Shown piece by piece: positions 1 through 7,673 of a stretch of DNA of 26,528 bases (positions are counted from its first letter, which is position 1; the number at the start of each line of letters is the position of its first letter). Source of the stretch: Saprospiraceae bacterium UBA7687 (GTDB lineage: Bacteria; Bacteroidota; Bacteroidia; Chitinophagales; Saprospiraceae); contig DLGT01000066.1 in NCBI GenBank assembly GCA_002482845.1, positions 1 to 26,528 of the forward strand, in the 5' to 3' direction. A program made the translations under genes and the position numbers. Under the pieces are notes generated by a model. The model saw only the letters and a program-made list of their open reading frames with translations, ran no database searches and was not told the origin of the DNA.

Positions 1-1428
1 AACAATACAAATTTTGTGAAAAGGAATGATATTGGGTTGGCTCCAAATTATAAGATAATGTCTTCAGGTTGGTATACATTTGAGTGGGTCTTTAGAGACA
101 ATGGAGGTAGTCTTGCTGTTGATTTGAATTTAAGAGATGCTGGAGGAACGATAGTATGGACAAAAGTAATGACAACGAGTGATAACATAGCAACGACAGT
201 AGGAGGTAACAGATATATGTGGTTTACATTTGTATCGCCATTGGGTAGTGAGTTAGCAATAGATAATTCTTATATGGAAAGAAATGCAGCCGTTAGTCCA
301 GATATTGCAAGTGGTTCAGCATTTGCAAAAGGAAGTACCATAGTAACATATACAGCGACGGATGCATGTGGTAGAACTTCTAGTTGTTCATTTGATGTGG
401 TTGTTGTAGATGATGAAAATCCAACTGTTGCATCTATCCCATCTTCAGGTGCTGCAATAGTGTCATATGCTTGTGGTGATATGCTAACATTTAATACGGA
501 TGCAAATTCTTGTGTATCTTCCAAAACGATAATCAAACCAATATGGGCAGATAACTGTACAGTAGTAAGCTCAACTGTTTCTGCTAACAATGGTGTTGTA
601 GTTTCTGATTTCGGTGCTTTTGTAAGCGGATCTTTCCCAAAAGGAATTACTATAGTTACATTCACAGGTACAGACAACTCTGGTAACATGTCTACTTGTA
701 CATTGTCTATCGAAGTTAAAGATGTTACCCCTCCTTCAATAGTAAATTGCCCATCTAACATTACAGTTATGGCGCCTACAAATGCTTGTACTGCAATAGT
801 GACTTGGTCTCCTCCACCTACAGCTTTTGATAACTGTTCAGGAGTAACGTTAGTGCAAACTTCATCGCCTACAACTGGATTAGGTATTGGGTCTGCATTT
901 CCGATAGGAGTTACAACAATATTGTATATAGCTACAGATGCTAGTGGAAATACTGCAACTTGTAGCTTTACAGTGACTGTAAACGGGGTGTGTAGTAATG
1001 TTACCGAGTTTACGCCGACATTTTTGATAGACGCATCAAGTTTTACTGTTAATCAAACTAGAGATGCCATTTTCATTGTAGAAAATATAAGTCCAAGCGC
1101 AAGTAATACTGATGTAGTAATCTTGATAACTAAGCCATCGGGTACGTTTTTTAACACGTCTGTACCTTTAGTGAGCGGAACTGCTGGGGTTTTTGGTGGT
1201 ATAATGTCAAATAACTCTGAATGGTCCTTCCAAAATTTCCCTTCATTTATTGTTTGTACTAAATCAACACCAATTGCTGCTGGGGCATCTAGTATTATTG
1301 CCTTATCATTTACGGCAACAGGTGTTTCGAATTCACAAACCCAAACAACGGGACAATTACTTACTGGAACTGGAGGGGACCAAAACCCAAATAATAATTT
1401 TGCACAATCATCATTAATCATTAATTAG
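1..1428 (+). CDS. HYR-domain surface protein, 3' part (5' end outside window)
   Basis: The frame is open to the left edge: five codons precede the first possible start (GTG at 16), so this is the tail of a longer gene. The first ~95 residues look like the end of a beta-sandwich or jelly-roll domain. About three HYR/Ig-like modules follow (roughly codons 95-330), recognisable from TYTATDACGRTSSCSF, TFTGTDNSGNMSTCT and YIATDASGNTATCSF. The last ~140 residues resemble a DUF11/CARDB-like adhesin domain and end in QNPNNNFAQSSLIIN. HYR modules are extracellular adhesion domains common in Bacteroidota giant proteins. I see no T9SS C-terminal sorting domain here. The next gene starts 21 bases downstream on the same strand and does carry one, so the two are probably co-transcribed. 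The substrate or ligand is unknown. Confidence 0.85.
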   Translation, partial: NNTNFVKRNDIGLAPNYKIMSSGWYTFEWVFRDNGGSLAVDLNLRDAGGTIVWTKVMTTSDNIATTVGGNRYMWFTFVSPLGSELAIDNSYMERNAAVSPDIASGSAFAKGSTIVTYTATDACGRTSSCSFDVVVVDDENPTVASIPSSGAAIVSYACGDMLTFNTDANSCVSSKTIIKPIWADNCTVVSSTVSANNGVVVSDFGAFVSGSFPKGITIVTFTGTDNSGNMSTCTLSIEVKDVTPPSIVNCPSNITVMAPTNACTAIVTWSPPPTAFDNCSGVTLVQTSSPTTGLGIGSAFPIGVTTILYIATDASGNTATCSFTVTVNGVCSNVTEFTPTFLIDASSFTVNQTRDAIFIVENISPSASNTDVVILITKPSGTFFNTSVPLVSGTAGVFGGIMSNNSEWSFQNFPSFIVCTKSTPIAAGASSIIALSFTATGVSNSQTQTTGQLLTGTGGDQNPNNNFAQSSLIIN

Positions 1429-1449
1429 TAATATTAAATATCAAAAGAA

Positions 1450-2538
1450 ATGAAAAGGAAATTAGAATATATAGTGATCACATTAATTTTACTAGTTACT
1501 GTTAGGGGATTTAGTCAGTGTGCAACGCATGCATGTGATCCACAATTAACAGGGTTTGGTTTTAACGTCGAGTGTATTGACCATAATGGAAATGCAACAT
1601 TAATTTTGGACTGGGCAATGGGTGGTGGTGACCCCACTTGTTCAGTACCACCTGGAAGTTGGAGATTACAAATTAGTCTTCCCTTAACAGGGGAGTATGG
1701 TGTAAATGGAATTCAAGATATAGTTGGCCCAGGATTTGATTGGACCTATAGCGAAGCGAATAAAACATTTAATGGATTAAATAACATTCAAATGAATTGG
1801 TTGGAAAATGGTCAAGTTTCGATTAATATTTCAGGATTTACCATTACAAATTGTGCGCTTAAATTATGTCAGTCAAATTTATATATTCAACCAGCATTTT
1901 TGGGAGGGTGTCCTCAAGCGTTCAACAATCAAACTAGTAATGATGCATTTACTGTAGGTAAAGGAGTACAAAATCCGCTACCTATTGAATTGTCTCATTT
2001 TTCGGCTAAAAATGGTGGATGCGGAGAAGTTTTAGTTGATTGGGAGACAAGTACTGAAAGAAATAGTGATTTTGTAGAAGTTGAAAGAAGTGAAGATGGA
2101 ATAAAGTTTGTTTCAGTACATAAAGAAAAGTCAAACAACCAGAATAAAGCTTCTTTATACTCATATACGGACAAAAATTTGTTAGGTGGTAAAAGATACT
2201 TTTATAGACTAAAACAAGTAGATTTTGATGGTAAGTCAATTTATTATAATATGACTTCAATTATAACTAATTTCTGTTCAGGTGGTGATCTTTCCATCAC
2301 CCTTCACCCAAATCCAGCCATAGAAAAGGTATTTGTGTCGCTCGAAGGATTTAATCCGAACGATGAAGTCACGTTGATGGTTACAAATGCAATTGGAGAA
2401 AATGTCATGACCATCAATAATGCATTGATCAATGATCCAAATGAAATAAAGTTGAATAATCTACCAGCTGGAATTTACAATATAAAGATCGCTGGTTTTG
2501 ATGATGTAACTTCTAAGAGGTTTATAAAAATAGATTGA
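1450..2538 (+). CDS. T9SS-secreted protein with type A C-terminal sorting domain
   Basis: The 362-residue protein starts at ATG 1450 with a signal peptide (MKRKLEYIVITLILLVTVRG, cleavage probably near FSQ at 21-23). Residues ~24-175 are a Cys-rich region I do not recognise. Residues ~178-275 form the fibronectin-III-like module often found just before T9SS tails (LPIELSHFSAKN, VDWETSTERNSDFVEVERS, FYRLKQVDFDG). The last ~80 residues are a type A sorting domain: LHPNPAIEKVFVSL, then the NLPAGIYNIKI turn and a basic end, KRFIKID. The protein is therefore expected to cross the outer membrane through T9SS and be anchored or released at the surface. It lies 21 bases after the HYR gene, and a strong terminator follows it, so it is probably last in the operon. 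The specific function is unknown. Confidence 0.85.
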   Translation: MKRKLEYIVITLILLVTVRGFSQCATHACDPQLTGFGFNVECIDHNGNATLILDWAMGGGDPTCSVPPGSWRLQISLPLTGEYGVNGIQDIVGPGFDWTYSEANKTFNGLNNIQMNWLENGQVSINISGFTITNCALKLCQSNLYIQPAFLGGCPQAFNNQTSNDAFTVGKGVQNPLPIELSHFSAKNGGCGEVLVDWETSTERNSDFVEVERSEDGIKFVSVHKEKSNNQNKASLYSYTDKNLLGGKRYFYRLKQVDFDGKSIYYNMTSIITNFCSGGDLSITLHPNPAIEKVFVSLEGFNPNDEVTLMVTNAIGENVMTINNALINDPNEIKLNNLPAGIYNIKIAGFDDVTSKRFIKID

Positions 2539-2589
2539 ATCTAGTAAATTAGTAACAAAAGCTTACCTATTAAGCACCGTAGTTGAGCT

Positions 2590-2629
2590 AAGCCCTGTCA
2601 TCAAAAATAGTTTTTGACAGGGCTTTTTT
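2590..2629 (+). terminator. Rho-independent terminator
   Basis: A perfect 11-bp inverted repeat (AAGCCCTGTCA at 2590-2600, TGACAGGGCTT at 2615-2625) has a 14-base loop and runs into six T (2624-2629). It lies about 50 bases after the stop of the T9SS protein and closes that operon. Confidence 0.9.
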
Positions 2630-2880
2630 ATTGGGTTGATTTGGTAAGCGAAAAGGGAGTTTTTGGGAGGAAGTAATAAAAGATATAATGGATCTTATTA
2701 TTATGAATATTGTTAATTCTAAGGATCTAAAATTTATGTAGAATTAGGGTAGCTTTTAACTGTATCTTTAAATGATGTCTAACTCATTATGATATTACTC
2801 AACTTAATGTTCATTAAATATCCTAAATGGGCAATAAAGAAAATCACTTCATCATTTTTATTATAAAAAGAACTAAACCA
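2630..2880. other. Intergenic region without a recognised gene
   Basis: This is AT-rich sequence between the terminator and the 3' end of the first LytTR gene. I find no plausible reading frame. The only structure noted is a short palindrome, TTAATG-TT-CATTAA (2804-2817), 64 bases beyond the LytTR stop. It lacks a T-tract on either side and is not convincing as a terminator. Confidence 0.5.
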
Positions 2881-3213
2881 TTAGAGCCTGTGAAATTTCA
2901 TTAAAAACTCCTGTTTTTTCCTTCTCGATACTTGGATAACTGTACCATCAGCCATGGTTATTGCACTAGATTTTTCATTCGAAAAACTGACAACAAAAGA
3001 AATGTTAACAATCCATGAATTATGTACTCTCACAAATAGCTCTGAATTGAAAATTCTTTCAAGGTCTTTTAAAGATTTGGAAGTCAGTAATTTTTTACCA
3101 CCTACTGTTGCTATATCTGTATAGTTTGAGTCTGATGTACAGTACATTATTTCATTTTGATCAATAAACTTAATCACCTTACCTATTTGAAAAGCATACT
3201 TGGTGTTATTCAT
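2881..3213 (-). CDS. Stand-alone LytTR DNA-binding domain protein
   Basis: The 110-residue protein is essentially one LytTR domain, the DNA-binding module of LytR/AgrA-type response regulators. Typical features are IMYCTSDSNYTDI (22-34), TSKSLKDLE (44-52), the conserved FVRVHNSWIVN (60-70) and a basic end, VSRRKKQEFL (95-104). There is no receiver domain, sensor or membrane segment. It is therefore either regulated through a partner or mainly by its own expression level. It shares strand with a second, more divergent LytTR gene 134 bases upstream. A candidate -7 box (TATTTTTG, minus strand) lies at 3275-3282. Target genes cannot be read from the window. Confidence 0.85.
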   Translation of the reverse strand: MNNTKYAFQIGKVIKFIDQNEIMYCTSDSNYTDIATVGGKKLLTSKSLKDLERIFNSELFVRVHNSWIVNISFVVSFSNEKSSAITMADGTVIQVSRRKKQEFLMKFHRL

Positions 3214-3274
3214 ACTATAAATTTTTTAACAAAGGATTTGACACAATATTAAACATTTATTTTATTATTTATAG

Positions 3275-3282
3275 CAAAAATA
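3275..3282 (-). promoter_or_regulatory. Candidate Bacteroidota -7 box for the downstream LytTR gene
   Basis: Read on the minus strand this is TATTTTTG, matching TAnnTTTG, 62 bases before the start at 3213. No clear -33 TTG is seen. The match alone is common in AT-rich DNA. Confidence 0.35.
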
Positions 3283-3322
3283 TTTAATTGGTTATATTTA
3301 ACTAATAAATGGTATAAATCGT

Positions 3323-3333
3323 CCATTAAATGG
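3323..3333. repeat. Short palindrome between the two LytTR genes
   Basis: CCATT-A-AATGG is a perfect 5-bp inverted repeat with a one-base centre. It lies in the 134-base gap between the LytTR genes. It is too short to form a terminator and could be an operator or chance. Confidence 0.3.
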
Positions 3334-3347
3334 TCATGATTATTAAC

Positions 3348-3680
3348 CTAAAATACTTTGATTTGTATAAGAATTTTTCTACATTCACCATCGACATAAA
3401 TAGTAATTTTATTTTTCATTTTAATTCGAGATCTGTCATCCATCTTAGTAATGGATTTAATTTCATTTATATTGATAATAAAAGCATTCGGAACTAAAAG
3501 GAATTGATCCTGTGGAAACAATTCCTTCAGCCTATGATAGTCTGTATTTATCTTAAGTTCTTTGCCATTTGTAAAGTTACAACTGCTATACATTTTATGA
3601 AAACTAATGTAGTTAATCTCTTTAAAATCAAAGATCATCGACATTTTTCCGTCTTGAATGGTAATTCTATTTACAGACAT
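3348..3680 (-). CDS. Divergent stand-alone LytTR-like regulator
   Basis: This 110-residue protein has the same length as its downstream neighbour and matches the LytTR layout weakly. A first strand carries ITIQDG (6-11), followed by EINYISFHKMYSS (21-33) and DYHRLKELFPQDQFLLVPNAFIINI, where LytTR proteins normally have F.RVH.S.IVN. The basic C-terminal segment is reduced. The conserved Arg-Val-His of the binding core is replaced by Leu-Val-Pro, so DNA contacts may differ or be lost. It may be a diverged duplicate acting as a partner or modulator of the neighbour. A -7-like box (3721-3728) and an 8-bp palindrome (3749-3768) lie upstream. The LytTR assignment rests on pattern and context. Confidence 0.7.
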   Translation of the reverse strand: MSVNRITIQDGKMSMIFDFKEINYISFHKMYSSCNFTNGKELKINTDYHRLKELFPQDQFLLVPNAFIININEIKSITKMDDRSRIKMKNKITIYVDGECRKILIQIKVF

Positions 3681-3720
3681 TTGTTAAAAATTAACGGGTT
3701 AATGAATAAGGTGAATACCG

Positions 3721-3728
3721 CAAAATTA
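3721..3728 (-). promoter_or_regulatory. Candidate -7 box upstream of the divergent LytTR gene
   Basis: The minus-strand sequence TAATTTTG matches the Bacteroidota TAnnTTTG consensus and would give a leader of roughly 35 bases before ATG 3680. No strong -33 element is evident. Confidence 0.45.
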
Positions 3729-3748
3729 CGACAATTAAAATATACTTC

Positions 3749-3768
3749 CATATAACTTTAGTTATATG
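3749..3768. promoter_or_regulatory. Perfect palindrome, candidate operator
   Basis: CATATAAC (3749-3756) and GTTATATG (3761-3768) form a perfect 8-bp inverted repeat around TTTA. It lies about 20 bases upstream of the candidate -7 box of the LytTR-like gene, the position expected for a dimeric regulator. LytTR proteins usually bind direct repeats, so the binder could be another protein. Confidence 0.4.
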
Positions 3769-4009
3769 CGCTCAAAATTAAAGTCATCATTAATGTCAAT
3801 AATTTTAAAAAGTAACCCCCAAACCTACATGTTTTATTTTACTTTTAGATTATAATTAATTCTATTTGTTTGTAGTTTGCTAAATATTAAATGTAGATAT
3901 AATACCACAAATAATGTAATAACGATACAGGCGGATTATTTCCTTCCAGTTTTATAAAATCCAAATTTTTATTGCTTCCCAAACTTTCTTATGAGAATAA
4001 ATTTACATC
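3769..4009. other. Intergenic region without a recognised gene
   Basis: This is AT-rich sequence between the LytTR promoter region and the 3' end of the SMP-30-like gene. I see no reading frame and no clear terminator for the minus-strand operon ending at 4010. Confidence 0.5.
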
Positions 4010-5023
4010 CTACTTTAGCCTAACCCTCATCAAAAATTCATCTGCCGTCATATACAAGTATTTTTCATCAGCATCTAGGGCACAATTGGCAGTGGCTTGG
4101 CCTGTGTTTATGGTGCCTACATGACGGCTGTTTTGGTTAAATATTAAGATGCCACCTGGACCAGAAGCGTAGATGTAACCGTTTTTACCTATCTTCATAC
4201 CATCTGGCAATCCTTTGAATTTCGGGACTAGGTGTGTCACATCGGCAAAAGTGCTAGTTTCTATTATGTTTTTTTGATCGTCGAGTATATATTTTTTCCA
4301 GAATGATTTGTCTGGATCTGAATTGGCCACATACATGATCTTTTCATCAGCTGAAAATGTGATACCATTCGGACGGGTTAGCGTACTATCTAGCAAAATG
4401 ATTGTACCATCTGTTTTTAGTCGATATACACCGCTGTATGGGATTTCTTTGATGCTGTCTTTGTCTTGACCTGGTAGTCCATAAGGTGGGTCGGTAAAAA
4501 ACATTTCTCCGTCTTTGGTGATATGCACATCATTGGGACTATTGAATTTGCGTCCTTGGTAGGTGAGCGCTAAATATTCAAAACTATCTTTAGGTGTCTG
4601 CAATGGTGCGATCATTTTTGCGACAGCCCTGTTGCCATGCTGACAAAGGATGAGATTTCCTTTGCTATCTAGGGCTAGTCCATTTGCCCCTTCTTTACCT
4701 CCTTTCGGATTGATGATGGTGTATCCTGACGGTGTAAGATAGCGTTGTTTACCATTTTTTTCATCCCAAGCATAGATGGTATTTTCTGGTACATCCGTGA
4801 AGATCAATTTGTTTTCTGATGGCAACCACAATGGACCTTCTGACCAATTGAATCCATCCGCCAATATCTCTATGATTACATTCGAATCTATGATTTGCAA
4901 CATTTCGGGATCGTATATTTCTATATGACCTGCCGTTTTTAGTTCGGTCGATGTTGGGTTTTGTTTACAAGATACGAAAGAAATGATAGTCATCCATGTA
5001 ATGGCAAAAAGAGATTTGGTCAT
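4010..5023 (-). CDS. SMP-30/gluconolactonase-like lipoprotein
   Basis: The 337-residue protein belongs to the SMP-30/gluconolactonase/LRE beta-propeller family, which hydrolyses sugar lactones or related esters using one divalent metal. Candidate metal ligands fit the family pattern: E62 (WSEGPLW), N164 (NSPNDV), N219 (RPNGITFS) and D274 (GLPDGMK). The N-terminus is a lipoprotein signal ending in FVSC, so Cys19 should be lipidated and the enzyme exported and membrane-anchored. Its ATG overlaps the stop of the upstream glycosyltransferase (ATGA), indicating translational coupling. The substrate is unknown. Gluconolactonase-type activity is a family inference. Confidence 0.88.
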   Translation of the reverse strand: MTKSLFAITWMTIISFVSCKQNPTSTELKTAGHIEIYDPEMLQIIDSNVIIEILADGFNWSEGPLWLPSENKLIFTDVPENTIYAWDEKNGKQRYLTPSGYTIINPKGGKEGANGLALDSKGNLILCQHGNRAVAKMIAPLQTPKDSFEYLALTYQGRKFNSPNDVHITKDGEMFFTDPPYGLPGQDKDSIKEIPYSGVYRLKTDGTIILLDSTLTRPNGITFSADEKIMYVANSDPDKSFWKKYILDDQKNIIETSTFADVTHLVPKFKGLPDGMKIGKNGYIYASGPGGILIFNQNSRHVGTINTGQATANCALDADEKYLYMTADEFLMRVRLK

Positions 5024-5913
5024 GATACGTTTGATTTTAGATGTTTGATGAATAAGTGGAGTTTCCAGAAATTAAAGAGTTTTACAGAAGGTTTTTCTGA
5101 CATTATATTCGACTGAATTTTGTCTTCCATTTTGGCATAAGCCCATTCAAAAGATGAAAGTAAACCATAATCTTTGAGCCACTGATACCATGTGATGAGT
5201 CTCGTGGTTTTGAGTTTTTTGGCTTTGTATAATTTTACAAGATTGTGGATGGCGTTTTCTGTTTTTTTGATAAATACAGTATTGACTTCCAAGCCATCGT
5301 GGATGACAGGATTGTCGATATGTGTGACTTTTATGTTGTTTTTCTCCAATGAAAATGCATACATTAGGTCTTCGTAGCCATATCCTTCTATTTTTTCGTC
5401 AAAAAGATGCTCTTTAAATACTTTTTCGGGTATTAGGAAGTTGTTGGATTGGAAATTGAGATAAGGATCTTTTTTCCTTTTTTTTGCTGGCAAAGCTTCT
5501 CTTTTGCTGCCATAAAGCCAATGGAGCAATTTCTTTTTATTGGTTGGTTTTCGAACTTGATAATGTCTACCACCGTAAATGACTCCTTCTGTGGGGAGAG
5601 CGTCCATATAATTTTTGATAAAATCTTTGGATTTGACCGAAGAGTCGCCATCAAGGAACAGTACATATTCAAAGTATGCTGCTTTCCCAAGCCAGTTTCT
5701 GATTTTACTTCTACCGAGATTTTCTGGGAGTTCGGTATAGTTAATATTCATTTTGAAGGCAAGTTCCCTGTTTTTTATTTTGTATTTTTCGGACGATTGG
5801 TCATCAAAACAAAGGATTTGGTAATTGATTTTCAGCTTATTGCATTGTTTTGCCAATGTATATACTAAAGGCCTGACATCCTGATTGTAAATGGGTATCA
5901 ATATGGATAGCAT
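5020..5913 (-). CDS. Family 2 glycosyltransferase (GT-A fold)
   Basis: The 297-residue protein starts directly with the GT2 strand MLSILIPIYNQDVRPL. It carries DDQS (37-40), a sugar-nucleotide/metal DxD motif in FLDGDS (86-91) and GYGYED (177-182), the counterpart of the GWGxED acceptor-side motif of family 2/7 transferases. There is no signal peptide or membrane segment, so it should act on the cytoplasmic face. The ~60 residues after position 235 are basic and helical. It is first in a two-gene minus-strand operon and overlaps the SMP-30-like gene by four bases. That coupling hints at a joint role in glycan or glycolipid metabolism. Donor and acceptor cannot be deduced. Confidence 0.88.
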   Translation of the reverse strand: MLSILIPIYNQDVRPLVYTLAKQCNKLKINYQILCFDDQSSEKYKIKNRELAFKMNINYTELPENLGRSKIRNWLGKAAYFEYVLFLDGDSSVKSKDFIKNYMDALPTEGVIYGGRHYQVRKPTNKKKLLHWLYGSKREALPAKKRKKDPYLNFQSNNFLIPEKVFKEHLFDEKIEGYGYEDLMYAFSLEKNNIKVTHIDNPVIHDGLEVNTVFIKKTENAIHNLVKLYKAKKLKTTRLITWYQWLKDYGLLSSFEWAYAKMEDKIQSNIMSEKPSVKLFNFWKLHLFIKHLKSNVS

Positions 5914-6106
5914 ATGGGTAACAAGCTTTAGAATGTGTAAAGTAAAAGTATTATTTGTAAAAAAACCGTTATTTGTGCATCAAATTTTAATTTTGAGTGT
6001 TTTTTTAATTGTAACAATTCATTTGTTAGTGTTTCAAAAACCATTTTGTCACGATTTTTGCTACTTTTTGGTAAAAATAGCGCCAAAATTAAGTTAGTTT
6101 TCCATT

Positions 6107-6157
6107 TTAACCACGGATTTACATCCATGGTTAATAATATTTAACCCCGTTGGGGTT
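6107..6157. repeat. REP-like double hairpin in a divergent intergenic region
   Basis: Two adjacent inverted repeats lie here. The first pairs 6107-6118 (TTAACCACGGAT) with 6123-6134 (ATCCATGGTTAA): 12 bp with one mismatch that becomes a G-U wobble on the minus strand, around a 4-base loop. The second pairs AACCCC (6143-6148) with GGGGTT (6152-6157) around a 3-base loop. They sit between the divergently transcribed GT2 gene and mqnE. The layout resembles repetitive extragenic palindromes seen in Bacteroidota, from memory of such elements and not from a search. A role as terminator or attenuator for mqnE is possible. Confidence 0.55.
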
Positions 6158-6198
6158 TTAACTGAATAGTTACAATTAATTATAAATAATCGAAGGTA

Positions 6199-7392
6199 AT
6201 GGTCCATAATGATATTGAATTGTTGATAAATGATACTAAACTTGCACCAACATTGAGATCTATTGCTCAAAGCGTGTCGGATGGTAAGAGGATCACTTAT
6301 GATGAAGGAGTGTATTTGTTTGAACATGCAGAATTGGGGTATCTAGGTACTTTGGCAAACTTTGTCAGGGAAAAAAAGAATGGAAACGCCACTTATTTCA
6401 ATCGTAACTTTCACATAGAGCCTACCAATATTTGTTTGTACACTTGTACATTTTGTTCTTACTCTAGATTGATCAAAAAACGTGAAGAAGGTTGGGAGTA
6501 TACGATGGATGAGATCATGGACATTGTCAAAAAATATGACGACCAACCAGTGACTGAAGTCCACATCGTGGGCGGTGTATTGCCACAATATGATGTTAAA
6601 TTTTATAGCGAATTATTTACTGCCATCAAACGTCACAGACCAGATTTGCATGTCAAAGCGCTGACGCCTGTCGAGTATCATTATATCTTTAAAAAAGATA
6701 AATTGACCTATGAAGAAGGTATGAAACTCATGATGGAAGCAGGTCTAGACTCTATGCCTGGTGGTGGCGCAGAGATCTTTCATCCTGAGATCAGAGATCA
6801 GATCGCTGGTGGAAAATGTAGTGGCGATCAGTGGCTTCGCATCCATGAAGTATGGCACGAACTGGGTAAAAGATCCAATGCCACCATGCTTTATGGTCAT
6901 ATAGAATCTTACTGGCATAGGGTAGATCATTTAGAGCAACTTAGAAAGTTGCAAGATAAAACAGGTGGATTTCAGACCTTCATTCCGCTGAAATTTAGAA
7001 ATGAAAATAATCAACTTTCGCATCTTACTGAATCCAATACGGTGGAGGATTTGCGCAACTATGCCATATCAAGGATATATCTTGACAATTTTGACCACAT
7101 CAAGTCTTACTGGCCTATGATCGGTAGAGAAATGGCGCAATTGTCCTTAGCATTTGGTGTAGATGATATAGATGGAACGATCGACGATACCACCAAAATA
7201 TACTCTATGGCAGGTTCTGAAGAGCAAACGCCTGCATTGAGCACGGAACAGTTGGTGACCATGATCAGAAGGGTAGGGCGAGTTCCTATCGAGCGGGATA
7301 CGCTTTATAATGTACTTCAAGATTATAGTGATGTCGTATTTGATGATGATAAAGAATATAAAGGATATTTGTCATTACCTGTATTGAGTTAG
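6199..7392 (+). CDS. mqnE: Aminofutalosine synthase (radical SAM), menaquinone biosynthesis
   Basis: The 397-residue protein has the radical-SAM cluster motif C79-x3-C83-x2-C86 within IEPTNICLYTCTFCSYSR, and the MqnE/MqnC-family segment GLDSMPGGGAEIF (182-194). The later FGVDDIDGTIDDTTKIY segment fits MqnE better than the cyclase MqnC. MqnE joins 3-[(1-carboxyvinyl)oxy]benzoate, made by MqnA, to S-adenosylmethionine to give aminofutalosine in the futalosine route to menaquinone. It is cytoplasmic and binds a [4Fe-4S] cluster. ATG 6199 has a GAAGG-like sequence just upstream, and the length fits the family. The gene stands alone, with no other mqn gene in the window. Confidence 0.9.
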   Translation: MVHNDIELLINDTKLAPTLRSIAQSVSDGKRITYDEGVYLFEHAELGYLGTLANFVREKKNGNATYFNRNFHIEPTNICLYTCTFCSYSRLIKKREEGWEYTMDEIMDIVKKYDDQPVTEVHIVGGVLPQYDVKFYSELFTAIKRHRPDLHVKALTPVEYHYIFKKDKLTYEEGMKLMMEAGLDSMPGGGAEIFHPEIRDQIAGGKCSGDQWLRIHEVWHELGKRSNATMLYGHIESYWHRVDHLEQLRKLQDKTGGFQTFIPLKFRNENNQLSHLTESNTVEDLRNYAISRIYLDNFDHIKSYWPMIGREMAQLSLAFGVDDIDGTIDDTTKIYSMAGSEEQTPALSTEQLVTMIRRVGRVPIERDTLYNVLQDYSDVVFDDDKEYKGYLSLPVLS

Positions 7393-7432
7393 AAAAAAGT
7401 GATGTATTCTGTTTTTGTATAGTATATGATTT

Positions 7433-7481
7433 AAAATTCATTTTGTCTCCTTTAGAGTCAGGGTAAAACAAAAGGAATTTT
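7433..7481 (-). repeat. Palindromic core element, copy C (variant stem)
   Basis: Arms 7433-7446 (AAAATTCATTTTGT) and 7468-7481 (ACAAAAGGAATTTT) are complementary at 13 of 14 positions. Read on the minus strand, the enclosed sequence contains TTTACCCTGACTCTAAAGG, nearly the core of the elements at 8368-8423 and 17341-17397. The arms differ completely from those copies yet still pair. The element lies 41 bases after the mqnE stop. Confidence 0.6.
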
Positions 7482-7494
7482 ACACAATATTTAA

Positions 7495-7514
7495 TTTTGG
7501 GATACACCCCAAAA
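7495..7514. repeat. Hairpin downstream of mqnE
   Basis: TTTTGGG (7495-7501) and CCCAAAA (7508-7514) are perfectly complementary around a 6-base loop. No T-run follows on the plus strand, so it is only a weak terminator candidate for mqnE. Confidence 0.35.
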
Positions 7515-7590
7515 AATGGTATAATTATCATATCTTTGAAGTTTACTTCAATTAGGTTAATTTAGACAACATTCAAACCCAACGAATACT

Positions 7591-7598
7591 TACCTTTG
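7591..7598 (+). promoter_or_regulatory. Candidate -7 box for the HMA/AraC regulator
   Basis: TACCTTTG matches TAnnTTTG exactly and lies 83 bases before ATG 7674. If it is used, transcription starts around 7605, after the upstream in-frame TTG at 7596. This supports 7674 as the true start. Confidence 0.45.
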
Positions 7599-7673
7599 TT
7601 AATCTATACTGCATTATTTGCACGTGGGTTATTAGGAGTTTACTATATTATCCATCTAAACAAAACCAAACAA

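Noticed and set aside
1450..1530. Lipoprotein signal at Cys24 of the T9SS protein
   Set aside because: The residues before the Cys (GFSQ) do not form a lipobox, and the protein ends in a T9SS sorting domain.
6199..7392. MqnC (cyclic dehypoxanthine futalosine synthase) for the radical-SAM gene
   Set aside because: Both share the CxxxCxxC and GGGAEI motifs, but the FGVDDIDGTIDDTTKIY region and overall length fit MqnE better. A tree would settle it.
7596..7673. N-terminal extension of the AraC regulator from TTG 7596
   Set aside because: It adds 26 residues unlike the family, overlaps a TAnnTTTG promoter box, and the HMA-like domain begins exactly at ATG 7674.
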